Shown one piece after another: positions 23,669 to 35,580 of a stretch of DNA of 64,000 bases. The number at the start of each line of letters is the position of its first letter. Positions within the stretch are counted from its first letter, which is position 1. The stretch lies in contig JAQJVL010000047.1 in NCBI GenBank assembly GCA_035578905.1, positions 3,647,273-3,711,272 on the forward strand, in the 5' to 3' direction. This stretch comes from Stictocephala bisonia. Taxonomy: Eukaryota > Arthropoda > Insecta > Hemiptera > Membracidae. The position numbers and the translations under genes are program-made. Below the pieces are notes generated by a model. The model was given only the letters and a program-made list of their open reading frames with translations, was not told the DNA's origin and did no database searches.

Positions 23669-26600
23669 ACTGTAAAAGCCATTTACCACTCATCACGATT
23701 CCTGCAAAACTATATGTCAAATTTTAGCTTGTAATTTTGTACATAGGCTCACTAAGAAAGGATTTTCCTCTCAATCCCACTGGCCTCCAAAATTTCTATA
23801 GTATTCTTAAGGAGCTATATTTTTAATTAATCGATCAAAAAATCAAATGAATCAATCAATTTATAATTGATTGATTTATTTGATTAACTGCTTTTAAATA
23901 AAAACAAATTGAATACAATTGTGGTAGGATAAACTTTTCAAACTAACAATAATTTAACAGTAAATATAACATCACCTGTTCTAAATTGGATTATAGAACA
24001 ATACTTTTGTTCAAAAATACAGTAGGTATTTAGTTTGATTTACTTTAAGTAACATTTTAATTTTCTTAAATCTTTTAGAATTTTAATTATTATATTGTGA
24101 TTGGAAGTATATAAACTGATTTAATTTTATTTACTTTAAGCAATTGTTTAATGTTCTTTAATTTGTTGGAATATTTACTCACAAGGTCAATATTATGACC
24201 GGTGAAGTGTAAGTACAGTTAGTAAATATATAAAAATAAACTAAATACCTGAAGTTAATGTTAGCCTATAACGTAGAATATAAATATGTCTTAATGGAAG
24301 AAATAATGAAATATTTAAAAAAAACGGAAAATATTCTTTAACCTACGTGGACACATTGCCCGTAAGGAAGAGTCAAGCGTCACATCACAATCACTCGTTT
24401 TAGATCTTGCTGTAGTTGTCAGTAATTTTGACTGTTACTTTTCATATATAACAAATTCAAACAACGCATTCTTGAAAGTTAGAAATATTTTCTCTGTTAA
24501 TAATCAACACCACTGGAACGTAAGTGTTGAAGGACATTTCAAGAAATTGCGTATTCTTTAACAAAACGCAATCTACTGATCTTGATAACGTTCCTGTGAA
24601 AACAGTACGATAGTTGGCAAGAAATAACACGATTAGAGTTAGTTATGATAGTTATGTTTATCAATACTTTAACAAAGTCTAAAATTTGCGGAAATATTGA
24701 GCTTACAGAAAATAAATCACTCAAGAAAATAAAACCATAAAATACAGCCCCATATCTCGGCTAGCTTCAAGTAGCTAAAATTTACCAACAAAAACTTCGT
24801 ATAGTGTTTCAAATTAAATTTAAAGAATGTAGTATTCTGAGAGAGTAAAATATGGCTTTTGCTTTAGACAGTCTGAGATAACTCCTGCAACAGATTCGTT
24901 TTGTCAAAGATTCAAAGCATATGAAGAGTAACAAATTATGGGAATATAAATAACACATTAAAGGCTTCTCAAAAAACGCTTTTAAAATTAGATATAAAAA
25001 AGGGAATAAACGTTAGATTATATGATTGTTGATTATGCCACAATGAGGGAATAATCATAATGATTTGAAAAATACCATATAATTAATTAGATAGGCCTAT
25101 GGAATTTTTTTTGAAATGTTACTTAAAAATATTAGTGATTGGTTAACAAAATAACCGTGCCCCTGTTAATAAAACATGGAGCTCTGTTATTATGTATAAT
25201 CCAGAATCAATATTTAACATTCTTATTTTTTATCTTGTAAGTCAGTTTTAATTTCAGAAATATGCAAATGTAATTTAGGTTATTAAACCAATTTAATTTT
25301 TGACCTTCCACTAATCACACAGTTATTCAGCCAATAAAAAGAAAAAAAGGATAAATACCTTACTAAATATACTAAAATAGAACATAATCACTACTTTGTC
25401 CCAAACTGTCATCTTCAAGGATATATGTCTATAAATTGATTAATAACCTTGATTAAAATAAATGTTACTACTTATCATCATATGGTTTTAATTAGGGATA
25501 TAAATTGATGATTTCACGAAATGGATTCCAAGACCTACTTTTAGAACTTGGCTTCGGATATCGGCTACACATAGTTTTGTCAGGTAAACCGTAAATCTTT
25601 TACTAACTATAAATATTTTGTTTGATTCACAAATTTTAAGCTTCAAGAAAAAGTTTTAGGAAAGGTGGTAAATGAAATGTGATAAATATATTTAAAAAAT
25701 AATTAACTGAGCTTGACAAACATTACTCCGTAAAAGATAATATTTTAAGCATATTTCGGTTACCTTACTTTAATTAGCTTTAGTAACAAAATCTATTTGA
25801 TTTTTTATAGAATTGACCTCTTATAGAAAACACACACTAATTGAAAAAAAAAATGATAAAACTAAATAGGGGGTTTTAACAAGGTATATCAACTATATAC
25901 TATGTATATAATACAGTTTACAAATCTTCTCACATGTTACTATATACGAAATATACATATAGTCTCTATCGATGTGATGTAGATTAGCTGACACTAGCCG
26001 TTTGTTTATTAGCAAAGACAACTGTGATGAAAACGCCATTGTGAGGGAACGAGAGGGGAGATAAGAGGAGGAATCAGGTGCAGGACACATCTGCGAGTGA
26101 CGAATTAATCAGAGAGAGCAAAAAGTTCAAGTTCTGGCTTGTGTAAGGTAAGCTATCTGTGGGAGACGGTTACTTTGCAGTTTAATGCTTAAATAAGTTA
26201 TTGATACAATTCACTTTACTTTTCTAAGTGACAATTACTTATAAATTACAAAACGCTCAACCTAAACTTCACACAGTCTAAGTAAGCTTGACAATGAGTC
26301 ATAGAAAAATATCTACTATACGATTTTAATACGAAACAGGTTGGTTCAACACGACACGGCTAAAATGGCTATCCCACCTACCTACTCACACACGCACAGG
26401 AATAGCAGGCATTAATTAATTGTTTATGAAAAAACATTACTTATGACAGCCACCATTCGTAAGGGTACAGCTTTACGAAATTCCATTCATGTGAAAATAT
26501 TATATAAGTTAAAAGAATCGATTGGCAAACAGTATATTGTAATAGAATACAATATCTACTTTTTAGTGAAAAAATCTTTTATAGATACAAAATATTTAAA

Positions 26601-27037
26601 TATATAAGTAACGATATTGGTTGAATTAACCTGTATGAAATATTTTTAGAAAATATATTAATAAATAAATGATGGTGAGAAGCTACTAAAAGTTACATGT
26701 TAGTAGTACATTTTAGTGTTTTTTGGCAGTAGTTATGTGAGTGACAAATACTTATCATTGACGTGTTTTAATATTACAGTAGATATATAGGAAAAAACTA
26801 AATTAAATTAAGCATTAATTAAATAGTATATCCATTAACTGTTATACAACTGTTTTCGTATTAAAAGTTACACTCACTCTTATAGTGTATAACATAAATA
26901 TATTTAATATATATGTATATTAAATTACAAGCCAATTTCGTATAAGTTAAAGTTATTTCATTACTCTAATTTAAATATATAAATTGTTGTGTATTACTCT
27001 ATGAACTGACCCCCTTACTATAAAAAGGGGTATTATT
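23669..27037. other. AT-rich DNA, no supported gene
   Basis: Apart from the small hairpin at 23841-23885, no repeat or coding region is visible. Open stretches are under 70 codons with no motif. Confidence 0.45.
23841..23885. repeat. Short near-perfect hairpin
   Basis: Two 21-base arms (23841-23861 and 23865-23885) pair at 20 of 21 positions around a 3-base loop. The stem core is AATCAATCAATT. Confidence 0.7.
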
Positions 27038-27795
27038 GAGGCGTTATTTAGAGACGTGTCCTTGAATAGTGCCAACGGCTACATTATTGAACATTTGACT
27101 GTAAACGGAAGAGTCTTACCACGTGCAAGGGACCGCGCAAGGAATACATTGAGGGCGTTACTTATAGACGTGTCCTTGAATAGTGCCAACGGCTACATTA
27201 TTGAACATTTGACTGTTAACGGAAGAGTCTTACCACATGCAAGGGACCGCGCAGGGAATACATTGAGGGCGTTACTTAGAGACGTGTCCTTGAATAGTGC
27301 TAACGGCTACATTATTGAACTTTTGACTGTTAACGGAAGAGTCTTACCACGTGCAAGGGACCATGCAGGGAATACATAGAAGGCGTTACTTAGAGACGTG
27401 TCCTTGAATAGTGCCAACGGCTACATTATTGAACTTTTGACTGTTAACGGAAGAGTCTTACCATATGCAAGGGACCGTGCAGGGAATACATTGAGGGCAT
27501 TACTTAGAGACGTGTTCTTGAATAGTGCCTACGGCTACATTATTGAACATTTGACTGTTAACGGAAGAGTCTTACCACATGCAAGGGACCGCGCAAGGAA
27601 TACATTGAGGGCATTACTTAGAGACGTGTCCTTGAATAGTGCCTACGGCTACATTATTGAACATTTGACTGTTAACGGAAGAGTCTTACCACGTGCAAGG
27701 GACCATGCAGGGAATACATTGAGGGCGTTACTTAGAGACGTGTCCTTGAATAGTGCCTACGGCTACATTATTGAACATTTGTTAAAAGCAAGCTC
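27038..27795 (+). repeat. 114-bp tandem repeat, about 6.5 copies
   Basis: The period is 114 bp (GACGTGTCCTTGAATAGTGC at 27053 and 27167). Because 114 is 38 codons, one plus frame is open over the array (DVSLNSANGYIIEHLTVNG, then RVLPRARDRAGNTLRALLR), broken once by TAG at 27377-27379. Differences between units are mostly C-to-T or G-to-A changes at CpG sites (CACGTG/CACATG, CCGCGC/CCATGC/CCGTGC) and change amino acids freely, which argues against a selected protein. A unique tail (KASSQQALMFDIY, then stop at 27824-27826) follows the last unit. Confidence 0.93.
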
Positions 27796-27826
27796 GCAAC
27801 AGGCTTTAATGTTTGATATTTACTAA

Positions 27827-29365
27827 GCAGAAGTACTGAAATAAACTGATGTGAAATAAAAACAGTCTTTATTAATGTGGGAAATATAACTACCACTTAA
27901 CCACAAATGCACCATTTTTTGTAGTTTGTATGAGTAGTAACAATAAGACTCTATATTAAAACCAAGATGAATTTTAAATTATTAAATGACTCGTTTAAAA
28001 CACTGCAATGCTAAATTTAACTATAATTTAAGACAAACTAACCTTGAATTTTCTCAGTTTCTAGATAATTTAAATTCAAATACTGGCTGGTCAAATCATT
28101 TTATTTCGTTTATATAAGTTTGTATTATTCCACAGTAAATATTTTAAAGATGGAACCGTCAGTTGAATACCGACAATTTGAACTTAACTAACCGATAGTT
28201 CTTTATGTTGTTTAATATATAGAATATTTTATATACGTAGTGTTATGTAATTGTGTCTAATATTTTGATACATTATTTATAGGATTCAGATAGCTCAACA
28301 GAGTCTCACTTTGATAAAACTAACCTAGATAAGAGGGTGTGCTTGTCTTTATTTATATGAGATAAAATCTTATTTCTAAAAAACGTGACATGGCACTTAT
28401 TTATTTTGTTAGAGAGCCTCCATGTGGAATGTGGTATATTCTTTGTTGAGACAATTAAAGAAAATTACAAAAACCTATTGGTTGTCTATTAAATATACGT
28501 CATTACAAAGACATTAAAATACATTTTTAAAGTCATTATTACATCAAATAATAAGGGAAGATATAAACGTGATGTACAGTTACCACAGATATTCTCCTTC
28601 CACCGATTTTTTAATGTTATTATTCCTTACTCTATGACATTATTAAGTTTCAGGGTTAAATACTATAATACATTTTTTTAATATCTTATAGGTGTTACTT
28701 TACGCTGGATATTTAAAAATCCTTATATATGAAGGATTTATAGTATTGTGACTTAAACATCGTTTAAACTTTATTGTCAAAACTGAGGCAAAAATCGTAC
28801 AAAGAACTAGTTTTTAAAATCTTCTTTTCTTATAGTTGTGATAGACTTTCTTCCATGCTTGTCCGAGTGTTACTATTATAAAATTCAGAAACCTGTATGT
28901 GTATTCTTGGATGTGTATTCTCAGCGGCTTCGTACCAAATCTGTGCTATGTGCACAATCTTTAGAAAAAAAACCTTAGAGTATTATGGTATTAATGGAAA
29001 AGTTGTTAGGAAAGAGATAGATAGACTTTTCAATGATTTGTGGATAAATAACCTGCCGAATTGCAGATAAATACTTATACATTTCTGAATTTCTCGAAGC
29101 AGTGGTTATATAAACTCGGATGTAGAGTGTAAAATAAATTAATAGCAAAATATAATATAAGTAATAAATAATGTAGTATAGCAAATATAAAACATTGTTT
29201 ATTTTGAATTTTTAATTTAGTTCTATGAAAGTGAAGGACATTTTACTCACAAAAACAGTAGTAGATGGTCGTAAATAAGTTATTATAATTGGAAATATCT
29301 TAGAGAGATTACATTGAAGAGATTTTAAAATGTGGTTATAATCTAGAGGAGAGCCTGCACATGTC
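27827..29365. other. AT-rich DNA, no gene seen
   Basis: No coding region, repeat or RNA gene recognised. Confidence 0.45.
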
Positions 29366-30742
29366 ATCAGCCTCAGCCTATGTGAAGGCTAGAGTATACT
29401 TCTTAAATACAGCCCTCTACCTAGATTGTCTACACAAGCCGTTAACCACAACCAAGGTGAAGGCTAGAGTATACTTCTTAAATATAGCCCCCTACCTAGA
29501 TTGCCTACACTCGCCGTTAACCACAGCCAAGGTGAAAGCTAGAGTATACTTCTTAAATATAGCCCCTACCTAGATTGCCTACACACGCCGTTAACCACAG
29601 CCAAGGTAAAGGCTAGAGTATACTTCTTAAATATAGCCCCTACCTAGATTGTTTACACTCGCCGTTAACCACAGCGAACTTGAAGGCTAGAGTATACTTC
29701 TTAAATATATCCCTCTACCTAGATTGTTTACACTCGCCGTTAACCACAGCGAACTTGAAGGCTAGAGTATACTTCTTAAATATAGCCCCTACCTACATTG
29801 TTTATACTCGCCGTTAACCACAGCCAAGGTGAAGGCTAGAGTATACTTCTTAAATACAGCCCTCTACCTAGAATGCCTACACTCACCACCAACCACAGCC
29901 AACGTGAAGGATATCGTATACTTCGTGAAATGCAGTCCTCTATCTAGATTGCCTACACACGCCATCAACCACAGCCAATGTGAATGCTAGAGTATACTTC
30001 TTAAATACAGTCCTCTGCCTAGATTGCCTACACTCGCCGTCAACTACAGCCAACGTGAAGGCTAGAGTATACTTCTTAAATATAGCCCCTACCTAGATTG
30101 CCTACACACGCCGTTAACCACAGCCAACGTAAAGGCTAGAGTATACTTCTTAAATATATCCTCTACCTAGATTGCCTACACACGCCGTTAACCACAGCCA
30201 ACTTAAAGGCTAGAGTATACTTCTTAAATATAGCCCCTACCTAGATTGTTTACACTCGCCGTTAACCACAGCGAACTTGAAGGCTAGAGTATACTTCTTA
30301 AATATATCCCTCTACCTAGATTGCCTACACAAGCCGTTAACCACAGCCAAGGTGAAGGCTAGAGTATACTTCTTAAATATAGCGCTCTCCCTAGATTGCC
30401 TACACACGCCGTTAACCACACAAAACGTAAAGACTAGAGTATACTTCTTAAATACAGCCCTCTACCTAGAATGCCTACACTCGACACTAACCACAGCCAA
30501 CGTGAAGGATATCGTATACTCGTGAAATGCAGTCCTCTATCTAGATTGCCTACACACGCCATCAACCACAGCCAATGTGAATGCTAGAGTATACTTCTTA
30601 AATACAGTCCTCTGCCTAGATTGCTACACACGCCCTCAACCACAGCCAACGTGAAGGCTAGAGTATACTTCTTACATGCAACCTTCTACCTAGATTGCCT
30701 ACACTTGCCGTCAACCATAGCCGATGTGAAGGCTAGAGTATA
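29366..30742 (+). repeat. 75-bp satellite, left part (about 18 copies)
   Basis: The unit runs GAAGGCTAGAGTATACTTCT, TAAATATAGCCCCTACCTAG, ATTGCCTACACACGCCGTTA, then ACCACAGCCAACGT. Period is 75 bp with 74-bp variants that lack one base in CCCTCTACC/CCCCTACC. Most units here are of the TATACTTC...ATATAGCC type. Near the right edge (about 30670-30700) they approach the TGCAGCC type that dominates after the transposon. Broken open frames are artefacts. Confidence 0.95.
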
Positions 30743-30773
30743 GGCACATGTGAATAAAAACCTAGCAATTGCT
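30743..30773 (+). repeat. Left terminal inverted repeat of Harbinger element
   Basis: About 31 bp pair with 33137-33166. The first positions are the least well matched (GGCACA versus GGGTGA); from ATGTGAATAAAA inward the match is nearly perfect with one A indel. Confidence 0.85.
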
Positions 30774-31004
30774 TGTAGCATTAGGTAAAAGCATAAGCAA
30801 TTGCTAGAAGTGAAAGCAAATCCTAAAAGTAATTAGGAGTTTAGGTGAATAATCTTTTGCTAGTGCTAGATAGTAAATGCCGAAACCAGATAGCAATTGC
30901 TTGGTATTTCCAATTGGGAATTCCTGTTTGTATCTTGTTGTGTTTTGTCAATCAGTATGTCATTAGTGGTCTAGTCTTCATAAAGTTAACCTGTGTCTGT
31001 AATT

Positions 31005-31679
31005 ATGAGTTCATATGGAAGTGATGTTTTCGATGGTGAGGAAGATTTTTGTGCAAATTACCAGTTTGTGGAACTTATTAGTAAGTACCCTGTTGTATTA
31101 AATAAGTCTCAGATACCCAATATTAAAAAACAAAAAGAACAAGCTTATTTGAAATTAATTTCAGAATATGGGAAGGTATTCGGCAAAGAGACAACTGTTA
31201 ACAAACTACAAAAGAAGATACACAATCTAAAAGGCGACCTTAAGAAAAAAAATGATAAAAATGCAACGGGAAACAAGAAAATTGTTTTAGAGGATTGGAA
31301 AAAAAAGCTGTTGATGTTATTAGAAGTTGATACAAACCCAACATTTACGAAGATTCCTTGTGCCAAAGGTGTAGGAACTTCTAATGATAATGCACAATCT
31401 CCAAGCACTTCCAACAGTACTACGTCTGTGGAACAATTGTCAAGACTGTGCAAATCAACTAGTGGTAAGAGGCAAAAGGTTCAACTACAGCTTTTTGAAA
31501 CTGAATAAACCAAGAATATGGGAAATGCAGAACTACAAAGACTGGTGTTATTAGAACAACTGCAGTTAATCCGGATGCAGAAGGAAAAAGAAAGTATCAT
31601 ATTAGAAAAACTTAAACAAACAGAGGATCAGCAGTTAAACGTCGCCGAATATGGTGGAAAAACATACTTCTCCTTGTAA
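31005..31679 (+). pseudogene. Harbinger MADF/SANT-like DNA-binding protein, interrupted by an in-frame stop
   Basis: The frame opens at ATG 31005 (MSSYGSDVF) and runs 167 codons to TAA at 31506-31508. The same frame then continues without a stop for another 56 codons to TAA at 31677-31679. The continuation is charged and leucine-rich (LQRLVLLEQLQL, QKEKESIILEKLKQ), typical of the coiled-coil end of these proteins, so the first TAA is probably a late nonsense mutation. Residues about 20-85 resemble a MADF or Myb/SANT-like domain (FVELISKYPVVLNKS, then KLISEYGKVFG and a lysine-rich helix). The middle is Ser/Thr/Asn-rich linker. In this superfamily the protein helps bring transposase to the nucleus and to the element ends. 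An upstream in-frame GTG at 30993 is not needed. Function is inferred from context and weak motif likeness. Confidence 0.75.
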
Positions 31680-31896
31680 GCAAAGTTATCATCTACGTCC
31701 TAAGAGTGTTGTTTATGTTATTTAACATTAAATTGTGAAAGTATGATATAATTTTACCTATAATGGTTGTTTTGTTTAATATAAAGTAGGAACACAACTG
31801 GTCTTTTTCAGAAGGAAATTATGTGTTATATGTGAAATTGATTAGAATCTTTTATTTACAAGATCTGTACCAAAGTAAATACAAGTTTACATATTA
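31680..31896. other. Spacer between convergent Harbinger genes
   Basis: AT-rich, about 220 bp, holding the 3' ends of both genes. AAATAAA-like poly(A) signals are not clear. Confidence 0.4.
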
Positions 31897-32890
31897 CTAA
31901 TTACATTTTAATTCATCCCGTTTTCTTTGACCGTGTCTCCGTCTGGCGGCTTCATTTTCAGGCACTCCTTCTAATGCACCATCAGCATTATCTTGTTCCA
32001 ATTCCGAGTCATTCCAAGAAAATTCATCTTGTAAATGTTTTGCTATGTTGTGTAGAGTTGCACGAGCTAAAACTATGGAAGGGACTTTATCCAATGCTAC
32101 ACGAATAGGATTTTGAAGGATAGAAAATCTTTTTTTTTAACTGGCCAAAGCATCTCTCAATTATTACTCTTTTTTTAGCATGTATTTTGTTGTAAGCTTT
32201 TTCTTCTTGTGTCATTGGATTTTCGTAGGGGGTCATTAACCATGGACTTATTCCATAGCCACTATCATCAAGGATAACAGCATTTACCTGTGCTCTGTTC
32301 ATGACATCATAAATCGCTGAGTTTCTTAAAATTCTGCTGTCATGGACAGAACCAGGCCACTGTGCATCTATACTGGTAAATTTTTCTTGTGCATTACAAG
32401 TAGCTTGATTATTTATAGTGGTTACACCCTTCCTGTTAACATAATCAACTCCAAACAAAGTTGGTTTAGAAATAGGAATGTGTGTGCAGTCAATAGCGGT
32501 AAACGCAGTTGGAAAGTTGAAACGTCGTCCATTCTACTTTTGCTTCATCAATTCCTCTGCCAGTAGGAAATATAACCCACTCCTTAGATTTATCCACAAT
32601 TTTTCTAAAACAAAGGGTACAGTTTTTGTCACCGTTGATCTACTGAAACCTAGGTCCTCTGCAATACCATTTTGATAACCCGGGTCTGCCAAAAAGCGAA
32701 GAAATACCATCATCCTCTGTTTTGATGACAAAGCTTTCCCTCTAGTTTCTGTGTACTCACTCAAAAAATGGTCTGCCAGCCACTCAACATTATTTTCTGT
32801 AAAGCGATACAATTCCTTATACCTGTCAATATCACACTCAACACGTTCACGGTAATGTTCCTGTTTCCGAACACGTACAAACTGAGCCAT
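31897..32890 (-). pseudogene. HARBI1-like DDE transposase, one nonsense codon and one frameshift
   Basis: The frame starts at ATG 32890 (MAQFVRVRKQEHY) and reads about 330 residues to a stop at 31897-31899. The N-terminal third has a helix-turn-helix region (YQNGIAEDLGFSRSTVTKTV). The DDE catalytic core follows: first Asp in FTAIDCTHIPI, a GSVHDSRILRNS motif, second Asp in ILDDSGYGISPWLMTPY, and Glu in RVIIERCFGQLK. The family usually has GDxGYP at the second site, so DDSGYG is altered. Two lesions are visible: TAG at 32534-32536 between the N-terminal part and the catalytic core, and an extra A in a run of nine A (minus strand, about 32130-32138) just after FGQLK that shifts the frame before the ARATLHNIAKHL segment. 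The product would cut and paste the element; this copy cannot. Confidence 0.92.
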
Positions 32891-33136
32891 TTTAAACACA
32901 TCTGGTCACTTCAAGAACTTTTTAGCATGTGAAGGGGCATGCTTGATAATTCTCTAGCATTTGCTGACACTTTTAAGCAAAAGGCAAGTTTTATTCACAT
33001 CCATTTGCTGAAACGTCTAGCATTTGTTAACCAGTTTAGCAATTGCTAACGAGTCAAGCAGTTCCTTAAAGTAAAAGCTTTTGCTATTTTTTTATTTACA
33101 TGAAATGAAGCTTTTGCTTAGAAAATCCCTAGTAAA

Positions 33137-33166
33137 AGCAATTGCTAGGTTTTATTCACATCACCC
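33137..33166 (-). repeat. Right terminal inverted repeat of Harbinger element
   Basis: Complement of 30743-30773. It ends CATCACCC at 33166, directly followed by the ATA duplication and then satellite. Confidence 0.85.
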
Positions 33167-35580
33167 ATAGTTCTTAAATGCAGCCTTCTACCTAGATTGC
33201 CTACACTCGCCTTCAACCACAGCCAACGTGAAGGCTAAAATATAGTTCTTAAATGCAGCCTTCTACCTAGATTGCCTACCTCGGCGTCAACCACAGCCAA
33301 CGTGAAGGCTAGAGTATAGTTCTTAAATGCAGCCTTCTACCTAGATCGCCTACACTCGCCGTCAACCACAGCCAACTTGAAGGCTAGAATATAGTCCTTA
33401 AATGCAGCCTTCTACCTAGATTGCCTACACTCGGCGTCAAGCACAGCCAACGTGAAGGCTAGAGTATAGTTCTTAAATGCAGCCTTCTACCTAGATTGCC
33501 TACCTCGGCGTCAACCACAGCCAACGTGAAGGCTAGAGTATAGTTCTTAAATGCAGCCTTCTACCTAGATTGCCTACAATCGGCGTCAACCACAGCCAAC
33601 GTGAAGGCTAGAGTATAGTTCTTAAATGCAGCCTTCTACCTAGATTGCCTACACTCGCCGTTAACCACAGCCAACGTGAAGGCTAGAGTATAGTTCTTAA
33701 ATGCAGCCTTCTACCTAGATTGCCTTCCTCGGCGTCAACCACAGTCAACGTGAAGGCTAGAGTATAGTTCTTAAATGCAGCCTTCTACCTAGATCGCCTA
33801 CACTCGCCGTCAACCACAGCCAACGTCAAGGCTAGAATATAGTCCTTAAATGCAGCCTTCTACCTAGATTGCCTACACTCGGCGTCAAGCACAGCCAACG
33901 TGAAGGCTAGAGTATAGTTCTTAAATGCAGCCTTCTACCTAGATTGCCTACCTCGGCGTCAACCACAGCCAACGTGAAGGCTAGAATATAGTTCTTAAAT
34001 GCAGCCTTCTACCTAGATCGCCTACAATCGGCGTCAACCACAGCCAACGTGAAGGCTAGAGTATAGTTCTTAAATGCAGCCTTCTACCTAGATTGCCTAC
34101 ACACGCCATCAACCACAGCCAATGTGCCAACGTGAAGGCTAGAGTATACTTCTTAAATATAGCCCCTACATAAATTGCCTACACACGCCGTTAACCACAG
34201 CCAACGTAAAGGCTAGAGTATACTTCTTAAATATATCCTCTAACTAGATTGCCTACACACGCCGTTAACCACAGCCAACGTGAAGGCTAGAGTATAGTTC
34301 TTAAATGCAGCCTTCTACCTAGATTGCCTTCCTCGGCGTCAACCACAGCCAACGTGAAGGCTAGAGTATAGTTCTTAAATGCAGCCTTCTACCTAGATCG
34401 CCTACACTCGCCGTCAACCACAGCCAACGTGAAGGCTAGAATATAGTCCTTAAATGCAGCCTTCTACCTAGATTGCCTACACTCGGCGTCAAGCACAGCC
34501 AACGTGAAGGCTAGAGTATAGTTCTTAAATGCAGCCTTCTACCTAGATTGCCTACCTCGGCGTCAACCACAGCCAACGTGAAGGCTAGAATATAGTTCTT
34601 AAATGCAGCCTTCTACCTAGATCGCCTACAATCGGCGTCAACCACAGCCAACGTGAAGGCTAGAGTATAGTTCTTAAATGCAGCCTTCTACCTAGATTGC
34701 CTACACACGCCATCAACCACAGCCAATGTGCCAACGTGAAGGCTAGAGTATACTTCTTAAATATAGCCCCTACATAAATTGCCTACACACGCCGTTAACC
34801 ACAGCCAACGTAAAGGCTAGAGTATACTTCTTAAATATATCCTCTAACTAGATTGCCTACACACGCCGTTAACCACAGCCAACGTAAAGGCTAGAGTATA
34901 CTTCTTAAATATAGCCCCTACCTAGATTGTTTACACTCGCCGTTAACCACAGCGAACTTGAAGGCTAGAGTATACTTCTTAAATATATCCCTCTACCTAG
35001 ATTGCCTACACAAGCCGTTAACCACAGCCAACGTGAAGGCTAGAGTATAGTTCTTAAATGCTGCCTTCTACCTAGATTGCCTACACTCGCCGTTAACCAC
35101 AGCCAACGTGAAGGCTAGAGTATAGTTCTTAAATGCAGCCTTCTACCTAGATTGCCCACACTCGCCGTTAACCACAGCCAACGTGAAGGCTAGAGTATAG
35201 TTCTTAAATGCAGCCTTCTACCTAGATTGCCTACACTCAGCGTCAACCACAGCCAACGTGAAGGCTAGAGTATAGTTCTTAAATGCAGCCTTCTACCTAG
35301 ATTGCCTACACTCGCTGTTAACCACAGCCAACGTGAAGGCTAGAGTATAGTTCTTAAATGCAGCCTTCTACCTAGATTGCCCACACTCGCCGTTAACCAC
35401 AGCCAACGTGAAGGCTAGAGTATAGTTCTTAAATGCAGCCTTCTACCTAGATTGCCTACAATCGGCGTCAACCACAGCCAACGTGAAGGCTAGAGTATAG
35501 TTCTTAAATGCAGCCTTCTACCTAGATTGCCTACACTTGGCGTCAACCACAGCCAACGTGAATGCTAGAGTATGCAGCTC
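33167..35580 (+). repeat. 75-bp satellite, right part (about 32 copies)
   Basis: This is the same unit as 29366-30742 but mostly the TATAGTTCTTAAATGCAGCC type. A block of the left-hand type (TATACTTC...ATATAGCCCC) recurs at about 34130-34260 and 34740-35020. A marker with an inserted CCAATGTG phrase (AATGTGCCAACGTG) occurs at 34121 and again at 34725, 604 bp apart. The flanking order of variants is also the same, so an eight-unit block was duplicated. Confidence 0.95.

Larger units (their letters stand above)
30743..33166. mobile_element. PIF/Harbinger DNA transposon, structurally complete, genes decayed
   Basis: The 2,424-bp element sits in the 75-bp satellite. Its ends are imperfect inverted repeats: GGCACATGTGAATAAAAACC on the left, and the complement reading GGGTGATGTGAATAAAACC on the right. 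Both continue into CTAGCAATTGCTT. ATA flanks both ends (30740-30742 and 33167-33169), and removing the element plus one ATA restores the satellite phrase GAGTATAGTTCTT. Inside are two divergent-type genes facing each other: a MADF/SANT-like DNA-binding protein (plus) and an HARBI1-like transposase (minus). This two-gene layout and a 3-bp target duplication are typical of PIF/Harbinger. Confidence 0.93.
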
